Positions 6,763-14,951 of a stretch of DNA of 23,714 nucleotides are shown here, piece after piece (positions within the stretch are counted from its first letter, which is position 1; the number at the start of each line of letters is the position of its first letter). The DNA lies in IMG/VR virus record IMGVR_UViG_3300038701_002134, positions 1 through 23,714 of that record; one strand, 5' to 3'. The stretch is from a virus. The notes beneath the pieces are model-generated. The model was not told the origin of the DNA, did not search any database, and saw nothing but the letters and a program-made list of their open reading frames with translations. A program made the translations under genes and the position numbers.

Positions 6763-7215
6763 ATGCAGATCCAGCTAACAGGGACAGAAGCGTTCTTTGC
6801 GGCCCTCGCGCAGGTGCGAGAGGCTGGCGAGGATGCCGTTGTCGATTTCGTGACCATCGCCACGCTGTCCCTGCATCGTCGCGCCGTGCGCAGCATCCAG
6901 CGCGGGCCTGCATCCGGCCGGATCTACCAGAAATACAACCCCCGGCGGACACACCAAGCATCAGCCCCGGGCGAGGCGCCAATGTCGGATCAAGGTGGAC
7001 TGGTCCGGTCGATCCAGTTTGAACTGCCGTCCTCTGGCGATAAGAAGCCGGAGGGGGTGGTCGGGACCAACCTCCCGTATGGTAAGTTTTTGGAGCTCAA
7101 ACCGTCGACCCGTGGTGGCCGTCCGTGGCTGAAACCGGCGTTTGACCGCACCGCCGCAGACGCCCAAAGGCTTCTGACAAGCACCTACAAGGCGCAGGCC
7201 CGCAAACGCAAATAG
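6763..7215 (+). CDS. HK97 gp10-like tail component
   Basis: This 150-residue protein belongs to the HK97 gp10 family of neck/tail-completion proteins. The evidence is an N-terminal amphipathic strand-helix (M-Q-I-Q-L-T-G-T-E-A-F-F-A-A-L), an S-A-P-G-E-A-P-M-S-D-Q-G-G-L-V-R-S-I segment (about 67-84; the family has A-P-x-x-T-G-x-L-x-x-S-I), and N-L-P-Y-G-K-F-L-E-L followed by R-P-W-L-K-P-A-F (about 105-128), the two best-conserved family motifs. Its ATG lies 1 nt after the head-closure stop. Position between head closure and the tail terminator is canonical. Confidence 0.9.
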   Translation: MQIQLTGTEAFFAALAQVREAGEDAVVDFVTIATLSLHRRAVRSIQRGPASGRIYQKYNPRRTHQASAPGEAPMSDQGGLVRSIQFELPSSGDKKPEGVVGTNLPYGKFLELKPSTRGGRPWLKPAFDRTAADAQRLLTSTYKAQARKRK

Positions 7216-7229
7216 GAGGGGCGACAGGT

Positions 7230-7643
7230 ATGGCTACAGATTTCCATTCGACAGCGAAAACGCTGATATTCAACGCCCTTGATGGAAATATCACGGGCGC
7301 GCAGGTTTACGATCACGTCCCGTTTGAGCCAGAGGGGATGCCCGATGGCAACTTCCCTTATGCGTCCATCGGCGAGGACAGCGAGTTGACGCCCTTTGAT
7401 ACCGACGATACCCGGGGGGCGTATGTGGACGTCACTGTCCACCTGTGGAGCCGCTACAAAGGGCGCAAAGAGGTCAACGGGCTTTTGGATCAGATCTACA
7501 ACCTGTTGCACAGGGCCACGCTGTCCGCAGCGGGCTACAATATCCTTGACTGCCTGTTTTCGTTCTCCGACGTCTCGACAGAGGAAGATGGGATCACGCG
7601 TCATGGTGTGATAAGGTTCCGGCTGACAGTACAGGAGGCATAA
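7230..7643 (+). CDS. Tail terminator / completion protein (DUF3168)
   Basis: This 137-residue protein fits the DUF3168 family, whose members cap the tail tube and join it to the head. It shows the V-Y-D-H-V-P motif (about 27-32), F-P-Y-A-S-I-G-E (about 43-50), a V-D-V-T-V-H-L-W-S strand (about 67-75) and G-R-K-E-V-N-G-L-L-D-Q-I-Y-N-L-L-H (about 79-95), in the family's order. The C-terminus H-G-V-I-R-F-R-L-T-V is the closing strand. A strong AGGAGGGG precedes the ATG. It lies directly before the major tail protein, as expected. Confidence 0.9.
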   Translation: MATDFHSTAKTLIFNALDGNITGAQVYDHVPFEPEGMPDGNFPYASIGEDSELTPFDTDDTRGAYVDVTVHLWSRYKGRKEVNGLLDQIYNLLHRATLSAAGYNILDCLFSFSDVSTEEDGITRHGVIRFRLTVQEA

Positions 7644-7646
7644 AAC

Positions 7647-8057
7647 ATGGCTGGTTTTAACGGACGGGAGTTGACCGTCGATTTCGATAGCACAACCCTT
7701 GTAGGGGTGCGCACCCGGGGGCTCTCAATCTCTGCAGAGCCTGTGGACGTGACCACGGACGACGACAGCGGGGAGCGCACGCTTTTGGCTGATCCGGGAT
7801 CGCGTAGCGCTGAGATCAGCGTCGCGGGCATTACCTCTGATGAGGTTCTTATTGCAGAGATCCTTTCCGGGATCACCGGGCGCACGCTGAAAGGCGCACA
7901 GGTCAACCTGCCGTCCAATCTGGCAACCCCGGGAAATGTGACGTTCGACGCCTTTGTGTCGAGTGTCGAAATCACGGGCGAGCATGATGGCGCGGTCGAG
8001 TTTACCGGCACCCTCATGAGCGCCGGGGCGATCACCTACACCGCGTCGGCGGCGTAA
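7647..8057 (+). CDS. Major tail (tube) protein
   Basis: This 136-residue protein is the likely tail-tube subunit. It is beta-rich, with the family layout of a G-R-E-L-T-V-D-F strand, a long beta-hairpin (V-D-V-T-T-D-D-D-S-G-E-R-T-L-L), an S-A-E-I-S-V-A-G-I segment and a final V-E-F-T-G-T-L-M-S-A-G strand, matching short TP901-1-like and GTA-like tail-tube proteins. It starts 3 nt after the tail terminator with AGGAGG upstream. The chaperone and tape measure genes follow in the standard order. The subunit is short and shows no extra Ig-like domain. Confidence 0.88.
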   Translation: MAGFNGRELTVDFDSTTLVGVRTRGLSISAEPVDVTTDDDSGERTLLADPGSRSAEISVAGITSDEVLIAEILSGITGRTLKGAQVNLPSNLATPGNVTFDAFVSSVEITGEHDGAVEFTGTLMSAGAITYTASAA

Positions 8058-8083
8058 ACTGAAACCCTGCTAGGAGAGAGCAC

Positions 8084-8482
8084 ATGCGGGATTTGACAAT
8101 CGAGGCGGCAACCGGGGAGACGCACACCCTCACTGCCACTTGGAAAGCAAGCATCGAGATCGCCGATAAGGTCGGCGATCCACTCATGATCGCGCGGGAG
8201 AGCGCACTCGAAAACGCCATGTTGGCGGCGCGAATGCCGTACCAACCCAAATTCTCATTTACCGCCAAGAACGTCGCGCAGGTGGTCCATATCGGTCTGC
8301 GGGCGGCGGGGTCCGACATGACCATCGAAGACGTGCAGAATATGGTTTTCGACAAAGGGCTCCTGCACGCGCAGCTGTGGGCGGCCGACTATATCGCGCT
8401 CCTAGTTACCCCCAAGCCGAACAAGATCGGCGATGATGTGATTGATGAGGTGGACGACGCGACCGAAGCGGGAAACGCCTGA
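8084..8482 (+). CDS. Tail assembly chaperone gpG-like protein (zero-frame product)
   Basis: This 132-residue protein lies between the tail-tube and tape measure genes, the position of lambda gpG. It is an alpha/beta protein with an N-terminal strand pair (L-T-I-E-A, H-T-L-T-A-T-W) followed by helices, and an acidic end (D-D-V-I-D-E-V-D-D-A-T-E). Such chaperones coat the tape measure protein and recruit tail-tube subunits. The zero frame ends at TGA (8480-8482), one codon after a GGGAAAC slippery heptamer. Ribosome site AGGAGAG lies close upstream. See the fusion product entry for the alternative translation. Confidence 0.85.
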   Translation: MRDLTIEAATGETHTLTATWKASIEIADKVGDPLMIARESALENAMLAARMPYQPKFSFTAKNVAQVVHIGLRAAGSDMTIEDVQNMVFDKGLLHAQLWAADYIALLVTPKPNKIGDDVIDEVDDATEAGNA

Positions 8483-8739
8483 CGCTCCAAGGCTGGCGCG
8501 GTCGGGTTGAATATCTCTACACGACTGCCCGGGTTTGGGGCATACAACCATCGGAATTCTGGGGTATGTCGCCTTGGGAGTTTTGGCTAGAATTTGACCG
8601 CCGCGTCGACGATCATAGGCGCGCAGAACAAATGCAGGTAGGCGGCAAGTCCGCCCCGGCGTCGGCAGTCCGAGAGGCGCAGGCCACGGCCCGGCGACTG
8701 CACAAGGCCAAGATGCAGAAGAAGGAGGCCGCCAAGTGA
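8084..8739 (+). CDS. Tail assembly chaperone gpG-T fusion by -1 programmed frameshift
   Basis: A -1 shift at 8470-8476 joins the first 131 codons of the gpG-like gene to an 87-codon extension ending at TGA 8737-8739, giving a 218-residue protein. The extension frame has no start codon upstream of its conserved part: its first ATG (8566) falls inside the motif, so expression needs the shift. The extension contains L-Y-T-T-A-R-V-W-G-I-Q-P-S-E-F-W-G-M-S-P-W-E-F, a pattern typical of tail assembly chaperones (x-P-x-E-F-W-x-L-T-P-x-E), then a basic helical tail. Its end overlaps the tape measure GTG start by 4 nt. This reproduces the lambda gpG/gpGT design; the shift frequency cannot be read from sequence. 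Confidence 0.85.
8470..8476 (+). other. Slippery heptamer GGGAAAC for -1 ribosomal frameshift
   Basis: In the zero frame the codons read gcG GGA AAC, exactly the X-XXY-YYZ pattern. GCC TGA follows, so the zero-frame stop lies 4-6 nt downstream of the heptamer. Lambda uses GGGAAAG at the equivalent place. No long stem-loop is obvious just downstream by eye. Confidence 0.88.
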
Positions 8740-10529
8740 CAACCCTCGCCGCCCTACACGCCCGGATCACAGGCGACGCCAGCGATTACGTCGCCACGAC
8801 GAACGAGGCCGGAAAGGCCACTGACACTTTCGTCAACAAGGTCGGCCGGTCGCCAACGCAGGGCGCAACCGGGGCAATGGGTCGCCTCAAAACATCCCTT
8901 ACCGGCCTGTCACGCTCACAGGGGGCGCGAATGCTTCCTCTGCAGCTGTCACAGGTAGCGCAGCAGGCGGCGGCCGGTACGCCAGTTCTTAACGCCCTTG
9001 CGATCCAAGCGGCGGATATCGGTCTGATCTTTGGCACGGTCGGGGCCATCGCGGGGACGCTGGCAACCGTCGCCATGCCGGTTCTGATTGGGGCGTTCTC
9101 TGCCACTGAGGAGGAGGCAGAGACGCTCAACGAGCGGCTTGATGGGTTCCGGGCGGCACTTGAGCGGGGCACAGAGGCGGCAGAGATCGCACAGACCCCG
9201 CTGCATGAATTGCGCAAGACATACGGCGCCCTCGCTGAGCAGATCCAGTTTACCGCCCGGATCGCGGCACAGGCGGCGTTTTCAGACGCGATCCGAGAGT
9301 TTGACGCAGCGGTCGACGAATTGGAGCCGACCCTAGGGGCCCTCAGCGGCGCCCTGCAGGAGTATGGCAAACGTTCCGAGGAACTCGCGATCATCCAACG
9401 GACCCTAGGGGAGCGTACACTGTTGAACGCCTCGGCCTTTGATGAGGCAGAGGCAGCGCTTGATCGCGCGGCCGCCAAACTGGGTGAAGTGGCGGCCACT
9501 ATGGGCCTATCGAGCGGCGAGGCGGTGCGGCTGCGCGCCGCTCTGGATAAGGTCGCAGGCGCGCAGGGCATGGAGGCCGTAGGGGTCGCGGCCGGTGAAG
9601 CGCTCGAACAGATTACCGGGATGTATGATGAGACGCAGAACATCCCGCCGGAGGTCGCCAAGGTCATTGACCAATTGCGGGCCATGCAGGTAGAGGCCGC
9701 AAAGGCTACGGCCCAAATGGCGGCTCTCGCGGACGAGAGCGAGCGTGTAGCGAATGCAGGCGCGGGCGACAAACCCAGCGGCAAACAGACAGACAGCGAC
9801 GATAAGGGGGGCGATAAGGGCACTTCCGACGTAACGCCCCCGGAAACCGGTCGCGGCGGCGGCGGCCGGGCACGATCTCAGGACACATTTCAGCGGGATC
9901 TTGAACGCCTGCGCGAACAACTCGCGACAGAGATCGAAGTCGAACAGGAGATGAACGACGCCCGGCTCGAAATGCTGCGGCAGGCGCACGAAAACGAACT
10001 CCTGACCCAACAAGAATATCAAGACTTGATGGAGCGCGAAAAGAAGCGCCACGCAGAGCGCATGGCGGAGATCGACGTCTGGCAATACGGCACGTCTCTG
10101 GACAAGTTGGAGACGTTCCTAGGCGGGATGGCTACTGCATTTGCATCCGGCAACGAACGCATGATGCAGATCGCTAAGGTGTTCGGCGCTGGCGAAGCCT
10201 TGATCAATGCTTGGCGGACCTATTCGCAGGTCATGGCAGACCCGTCTTTGCCGTGGTATGCGAAACTACCTGCAGCGCTCTCGCTTTTCGGGTCGGCCGT
10301 GCAAGCCGTTAAGGCTATCCAAGGCGTCGGCAAGGGCGGATCAGGACAGCGGGCCGCAGGAGGTGGCGCAGCGGGCGGGAATGAAGCGCAACCCGTACAG
10401 GCAGAGGCACAGCGGCAGAACCGCACGCTTACCTTGATCGGGGATCGGTTCAACCGGCAACAGGCGATCCAGATCGCCGAATTCATGAACGACGGGACAG
10501 ACGACGGCCTGCGGATCAGGGGGAGATAA
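8736..10529 (+). CDS. Tail tape measure protein
   Basis: This 597-residue protein sets tail length. It begins with GTG at 8736, which overlaps the gpT-frame stop (GTGA) and has AAGGAGG 6 nt upstream. The N-terminus has the usual L-x-A-R-I-T-G-D-A-S-D-Y-V motif. Residues 95-121 are a long hydrophobic segment (I-G-L-I-F-G-T-V-G-A-I-A-G-T-L), as in many tape measures. Long Ala/Glu-rich helical stretches follow, a Gly/Asp/Lys-rich linker lies near 340-380, and a charged coiled coil spans about 385-450. The C-terminal A-W-R-T-Y-S-Q-V-M-A-D-P-S-L-P-W-Y-A-K-L-P-A-A-L segment is a common tape-measure end. At about 1.5 angstroms per residue the tail would be near 90 nm. Confidence 0.92.
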   Translation: MTTLAALHARITGDASDYVATTNEAGKATDTFVNKVGRSPTQGATGAMGRLKTSLTGLSRSQGARMLPLQLSQVAQQAAAGTPVLNALAIQAADIGLIFGTVGAIAGTLATVAMPVLIGAFSATEEEAETLNERLDGFRAALERGTEAAEIAQTPLHELRKTYGALAEQIQFTARIAAQAAFSDAIREFDAAVDELEPTLGALSGALQEYGKRSEELAIIQRTLGERTLLNASAFDEAEAALDRAAAKLGEVAATMGLSSGEAVRLRAALDKVAGAQGMEAVGVAAGEALEQITGMYDETQNIPPEVAKVIDQLRAMQVEAAKATAQMAALADESERVANAGAGDKPSGKQTDSDDKGGDKGTSDVTPPETGRGGGGRARSQDTFQRDLERLREQLATEIEVEQEMNDARLEMLRQAHENELLTQQEYQDLMEREKKRHAERMAEIDVWQYGTSLDKLETFLGGMATAFASGNERMMQIAKVFGAGEALINAWRTYSQVMADPSLPWYAKLPAALSLFGSAVQAVKAIQGVGKGGSGQRAAGGGAAGGNEAQPVQAEAQRQNRTLTLIGDRFNRQQAIQIAEFMNDGTDDGLRIRGR

Positions 10530-10533
10530 GCAT

Positions 10534-11787
10534 ATGCCTATTGCGATTTCGGGCACTCTGGCAAACGGGAAATATCCGCGCATCCTGCACAGCGGAAACC
10601 GGTTGAAGCCCCACACGTTCGATCCGGGGGTCCAGCAAGACGACAACTACCCGGCCTTTGCAATCGACGATGGATCGACCGTCGATCGATGGCGTCCGTT
10701 TACCAATTCTCTAAGCAATCCCAACAGCTTGGAGGAATGGCAGACGCTCAATTGCACAATTGAGGACGACAACCAGACGGTGACGGCCGACAACATTTCC
10801 GGGGCCTGCCGGATCTCCCTTACCGGGCAGCAAACGTCTGCACAGGGCTTTATTATTGCGGCCAAAATCGCGCCCCTGACCTATGGTTTTATCCGCCTGT
10901 CCTATGACGACGGGACAACGACGCATGAGGCAAATTTTGACCTGACCGACAATACGGTCATTTCGACCGGCGGGGGCGCTTTTGCGGAGACGATTACCCG
11001 GCAGATCGATGGGTCGATCATGCTCAAATTCGCCGCGAACATGAGCTCGAGCTCTGCAGGTATCATGCAGCTGCACTTTATTGACGACGCAGGCGGCAAC
11101 ACGCCGACCCTGACGACAGCGGATAAATTCAAGGTGCTCGAGCTCTATAAACACCTCAATTTTGCGAGCGTCGACATTTTCACTCTGGGGGCAAAACCCG
11201 CCAATATCTTTTGCGCCGCAGGGCTCAACATGGCGGACAGTGGCGGCCGCATCCAGATCTTGCACGACGAAAACGAAAACGGGATCTATACGCAGATCGA
11301 TCAGTTGGACCCGACGGATCGCGGCCCGGCAATGTTCCTGTTTGACGAAATCACGTCCGCGCGCTGGCGGATCTCGATCTCGCGAACCGTTATGCCAGAG
11401 ATCGCGGTCGGCTGGTTTGGCGACGCTCTGGTGTTCGAGCGTCCGTTCTATGGCGGCTTCACAGTGCCCCGAATGGATCGCAACACGCAGATCATGGGGA
11501 ACATCAGCGGCACCGGGGAGCTCCTCGGGCGGTCCAAAAAGCGCACAACCCTGAGCGCCTCTTATTCGTGGTCAAACCTGACCTACGATTGGGTCCGGGC
11601 CAACCTCGACGGGCCCGACGGCCTGATCCAGTCGGCGGAGAGCGAGCCCTTGTTCGTCGCGTGGCGGCCATCCGAAACGCAAGACGTTGACTATCTCATG
11701 AGGGCGCAGGTACAGGCCCCCCGGGCCGCAGGATCGCGCGACCTGCATTCTTTCGGGATGAGTGGGGAGGCTTACGCCTATGAGTGA
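10534..11787 (+). CDS. Distal tail / tip protein with discoidin-like fold and inserted beta-sandwich
   Basis: This 417-residue protein lies straight after the tape measure, where distal-tail proteins are encoded. Residues about 15-60 (W-R-P-F-T-N) and 213-330 (F-T-L-G-A-K-P-A-N-I-F-C-A-A-G-L-N) match an F5/8 discoidin-like arrangement seen in alphaproteobacterial siphophage tip proteins. It is followed by the L-V-F-E-R-P-F-Y-G-G-F and L-L-G-R-S-K-K-R-T-T segments and F-V-A-W-R-P-S-E near the end. Between them, about residues 62-210 form a second all-beta domain (W-Q-T-L-N-C-T-I-E-D, then G-F-I-R-L-S-Y-D-D-G) that looks like an inserted carbohydrate-binding-type sandwich. The ATG follows GGGGGAGA. 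The last 8 nt overlap the next gene. Confidence 0.75.
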   Translation: MPIAISGTLANGKYPRILHSGNRLKPHTFDPGVQQDDNYPAFAIDDGSTVDRWRPFTNSLSNPNSLEEWQTLNCTIEDDNQTVTADNISGACRISLTGQQTSAQGFIIAAKIAPLTYGFIRLSYDDGTTTHEANFDLTDNTVISTGGGAFAETITRQIDGSIMLKFAANMSSSSAGIMQLHFIDDAGGNTPTLTTADKFKVLELYKHLNFASVDIFTLGAKPANIFCAAGLNMADSGGRIQILHDENENGIYTQIDQLDPTDRGPAMFLFDEITSARWRISISRTVMPEIAVGWFGDALVFERPFYGGFTVPRMDRNTQIMGNISGTGELLGRSKKRTTLSASYSWSNLTYDWVRANLDGPDGLIQSAESEPLFVAWRPSETQDVDYLMRAQVQAPRAAGSRDLHSFGMSGEAYAYE

Positions 11788-14065
11788 CAAAGACAGCCTT
11801 GACCGGGAGCCTATCGAACTAGTGGAAATCGTCCTGCCCCGGTGCATCAACACCTATGGCGTAGCGCCCTGCACAGCGTCCGGGGGCACCGGCTCGGAAT
11901 GCTTCAATTGCCGGGCCACCTGCCAAGACGTAGACAACTACCGCGACACGCCAGACCGGCACCTTACACCGGATCTGATCCTTACGCAGGGTGACGACGT
12001 GGGCAGCGGGGCGGTTACACGCAGCGCCGATATATTCGCGGCGTTCGAGGTGTGGTTCTCGGCAACACCTTCCGGCGTGATCTGGGAACAAGGGGGCGCG
12101 GCCAACGGCTCCTATCTGGGGGTTGATAGCGGCAACCTTGTTTTCGAGGTGTTCTCGAGCAACACCGGCACGATATCGGTGGACGCATCACAGTTCGCCG
12201 GGAAAACCATGTTCCTTTACGTCGAGATCGATTTCGTCGCGTCCACCTCGGCCGACATGATCCTTTGGGCGTTCGATCCGGTCGAACTCTCGCTAACCCA
12301 GCTGGGCACCGCGTCTTTGGTGCCCGGTGGGCAGTGGGCGGGTAACGGTGTTGGCGGGATCGGCTTTACCTCTGGCGCCACTATCGGCGGGCGCGATGAT
12401 ACCGACTGGTCCGGGACAGTGAGCACTGCCCGGTTTTACGACAGCCAGACCGCCCCGGCGGATATGTCAGACAACTTCGCCGCATCCCTGTGGCTGGGAA
12501 AAGGGGTCAAGGGCGAACCTGTGGATGAAAAATACATCCTCCCCTGCCTGCAGGACGTCGGGACCATTGGGACGCGCATCAATCTGAGCGCCTCAGACGA
12601 TAACTATGAACCGTTGGGGCGTCGGGCGACTATGAGTTTCACGGCCTCAGATTTCACCCACTCCGACATTACGCAAGACCCCTATGTCGCGACACGGCCC
12701 TACAATCCGAAAGAGCGCTCAACGTTCTGGCGCAAGTGGCTTGCCCGGCAGAAATTCGGCAAGGTGGGCGCCCTTGTCCGCCGTCACGTGGGCTATGCCG
12801 GCCAACCCCTGAGCGCCTATGAGCGACAGGCGTTTATCCTCGACAAGGCCACTTGGATCGAGGATGGGGTTGATTTTTACTGCCGGGATATCTTGTCGCG
12901 CACAGAGTTTCGCAAGGCACAGATCCCGGCGCCCTCTGGGGCATCACTGAATGCGGCAATCACCGATACCGACGTTTCATTTACGGTCGACGACGACGTA
13001 ACGGCGGATTACCCGGCAAGCGGCACGGTGCGGATCAATGATGAGATCATGACATACACGGCCATCGCGGCGGCCGGGGCCCCAGTGGTCACGACGTTCT
13101 CTGGCCTGACCCGTGGAACCGACGGATCGACCGCCGAGGCCCATGATATCGACGATCTGGTCCAAGTATGCCGCCGGTACACATCCGCCGACATAGACGA
13201 CGTTTTGCGCGAATGGCTGATCGAGGACAGCCGGATCGAAGGGCAATTCGTCAACATGGATGAAATCGAGGATGAGGTCGCGGCCTATCTGGGGGCCTAC
13301 AGCATCACAACCCTTTTGACCGAACCGACCGGCGTTGATCAACTTGTCGGCCGCCTCAGCGCTGAGTGTTCGTTTTTCGTCTGGTGGGATGAGCGCGACC
13401 AGCAAATCCGCTTCCGGGCTATCCGGGCAGTGAGCTCTGGCGACGTGGTGGCTAACCTGTCTTATGGCGACAACATCATTGCGGATCGGTTCCAGTTGAC
13501 AGAGAAACCCAAAGAGCGCTTGAACGTGATCGCGTTCTATTACAACCCAATCGACTTTTCGGGGGATCTCGACAAGGCGACCAACTTCAAGAACGGGCTG
13601 AAAGTCGTCAACGGGACGACAAGCCTGCCGGAACAATACGGGAACCTGATCCAGTCACGGGATATTTACTCGATCTTTTTGACCACTGAGGCCGAGGCAA
13701 ACCAAACCTCGAGCCGCTTGGCCGTCCGTTACGCAGATATCCCGGTCTACGCAGAAATGTATGTTGACGCCAAGGATCGCGAGATCTGGGTCGGGGATGT
13801 GGTGACGGTCGAACATCCAACCCTTGTAGACGCGACAGGCACGCCGCTGGACCGCCGGTGGCTTGTGATCGAGGCCGAGGAGGTCGACCCGGGGCATATT
13901 GTGCGGTATGTTTGCGCAGATATCACGCTTGATGGGATCATTTACCGGATCACAGAGAACGGGATCGGCACCTATACGGCGGAACTATTTGCCGCAGGGA
14001 ATGCGTTTATCACAGACAACGCAGGCCTGAACGCGGACGGATCAACAGGAGCGACGATTAACTGA
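11780..14065 (+). CDS. Tail hub / baseplate protein with Cys cluster and LamG-like insert
   Basis: This 761-residue protein (start ATG 11780; GGGGAGG lies 9 nt upstream, better than the in-frame GTG at 11762) is the central tail-tip protein. Its N-terminus has Cys residues 22, 31, 41, 44 and 48 in L-P-R-C...C-T-A-S-G...E-C-F-N-C-R-A-T-C-Q-D, a motif I associate with siphophage hub proteins that may bind an Fe-S cluster as lambda gpL does. Residues about 62-250 are a LamG/concanavalin-like beta-sandwich that interrupts the hub before Y-I-L-P-C256. The hub continues with L-G-R-R-A-T-M-S-F-T, F-W-R-K-W-L-A-R-Q and a small beta domain (R-I-N-D-E-I-M-T-Y-T). Residues 480-740 carry the tip region. 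Metal binding and sugar binding are inferences. Confidence 0.8.
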   Translation: MSDKDSLDREPIELVEIVLPRCINTYGVAPCTASGGTGSECFNCRATCQDVDNYRDTPDRHLTPDLILTQGDDVGSGAVTRSADIFAAFEVWFSATPSGVIWEQGGAANGSYLGVDSGNLVFEVFSSNTGTISVDASQFAGKTMFLYVEIDFVASTSADMILWAFDPVELSLTQLGTASLVPGGQWAGNGVGGIGFTSGATIGGRDDTDWSGTVSTARFYDSQTAPADMSDNFAASLWLGKGVKGEPVDEKYILPCLQDVGTIGTRINLSASDDNYEPLGRRATMSFTASDFTHSDITQDPYVATRPYNPKERSTFWRKWLARQKFGKVGALVRRHVGYAGQPLSAYERQAFILDKATWIEDGVDFYCRDILSRTEFRKAQIPAPSGASLNAAITDTDVSFTVDDDVTADYPASGTVRINDEIMTYTAIAAAGAPVVTTFSGLTRGTDGSTAEAHDIDDLVQVCRRYTSADIDDVLREWLIEDSRIEGQFVNMDEIEDEVAAYLGAYSITTLLTEPTGVDQLVGRLSAECSFFVWWDERDQQIRFRAIRAVSSGDVVANLSYGDNIIADRFQLTEKPKERLNVIAFYYNPIDFSGDLDKATNFKNGLKVVNGTTSLPEQYGNLIQSRDIYSIFLTTEAEANQTSSRLAVRYADIPVYAEMYVDAKDREIWVGDVVTVEHPTLVDATGTPLDRRWLVIEAEEVDPGHIVRYVCADITLDGIIYRITENGIGTYTAELFAAGNAFITDNAGLNADGSTGATIN

Positions 14066-14066
14066 T

Positions 14067-14948
14067 ATGGCCGTAGCTTGGACAGATATCACAAACGCGC
14101 AGGTTGCCGCGGGGGCGGCCGTTACGACAGCCCTCATGACAGCCTTGCGCGACAACCCAGAAGGCATCGCACAGCGCGCCCCGGGGGCTCCCAAGATCTT
14201 TGGGACGCCATACGACTATCAAGAGTTCACATCCTCGGGCACTTGGACAAAGCCGTCCAACGCAGAGAGCGGCGACAAGGTGGTCGTTCAAGTCGTGGCA
14301 GGCGGCGGCGGTGGGGCCCGTGCATCCACCCCAGCGCAGGGCGGACAGGGCGGCGCTGGGTCTTATCACAAATATGAGGATATCGACGATTTGGGGGCGA
14401 CTGAGAGCGTCACAGTCGGCGCAGGCGGTACATCCTCGGGCAGTTCCGGGGGCAACGGCGGCGATAGCACGTTCGGCACTGGTGGCGCTGCATCCGGTGG
14501 CGTGTCGCCTATTTTCCAGTATGCCGAGGGCGGGCGCGGCGGAACAACTCTCGCCTCGACCAACACCCAAAAAGGCAAAGTTTCATGGGGTAGTAGCGCT
14601 CTGCGTACTTTGGCCGATATATTCCATTTTGGGTTTATCGGGGGCGCGGGTGGAGACTCCTCATCCACTGCACCTGCAGGCGGCGGCTGCACTTTCGGCG
14701 GCGGCGGTGGAGGCGGCAACACGGGCGGCGTGCCGTCAACTACCGGATCAGCTGGCGGCCACTCTGCCTACGCCGGTTATGGCGGCCAAGGGACCGGCAA
14801 CTCTGGGGATGTCAACACGTGGGAGATTGACGGCCAATTTCCCGGAGGCGGTGGCGGGGCAGTCCATACCGGCCTATCTAACGACACCGTTGGAGGGACC
14901 GGCGGGGCCGGTGTGGTCCGGGTCTGGTGCTATCGGGAGGAAGCGTAA
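14067..14948 (+). CDS. Glycine-rich tail tip adhesin (receptor-binding candidate)
   Basis: This 293-residue protein begins 1 nt after the hub stop. Residues 1-45 form an anchor-like segment (A-V-A-W-T-D-I-T-N-A-Q-V). Then comes F-T-S-S-G-T-W-T-K-P-S (about 53-63) and V-V-V-Q-V-V-A-G-G-G-G-G, the hallmark of Gly-rich fibre tips. From about 75 to 285 the chain is dominated by Gly with Ser/Thr/Ala, with several G-G-x-G-G runs, and it ends in G-G-A-G-V-V-R-V-W-C-Y. Such domains form polyglycine-II helices or loop-rich tips that contact host receptors, as in T-even gp38-type adhesins. By place and composition it is the best receptor-binding candidate here. The receptor cannot be told. Confidence 0.75.
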   Translation: MAVAWTDITNAQVAAGAAVTTALMTALRDNPEGIAQRAPGAPKIFGTPYDYQEFTSSGTWTKPSNAESGDKVVVQVVAGGGGGARASTPAQGGQGGAGSYHKYEDIDDLGATESVTVGAGGTSSGSSGGNGGDSTFGTGGAASGGVSPIFQYAEGGRGGTTLASTNTQKGKVSWGSSALRTLADIFHFGFIGGAGGDSSSTAPAGGGCTFGGGGGGGNTGGVPSTTGSAGGHSAYAGYGGQGTGNSGDVNTWEIDGQFPGGGGGAVHTGLSNDTVGGTGGAGVVRVWCYREEA

Positions 14949-14951
14949 GCG

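Noticed and set aside
8786-9823. Long open frame of 345 codons on the minus strand
   Set aside because: It lies wholly inside the tape measure gene, is Ser/Ala/Arg-rich as antisense of GC-rich codons usually is, and has no ribosome site in context.
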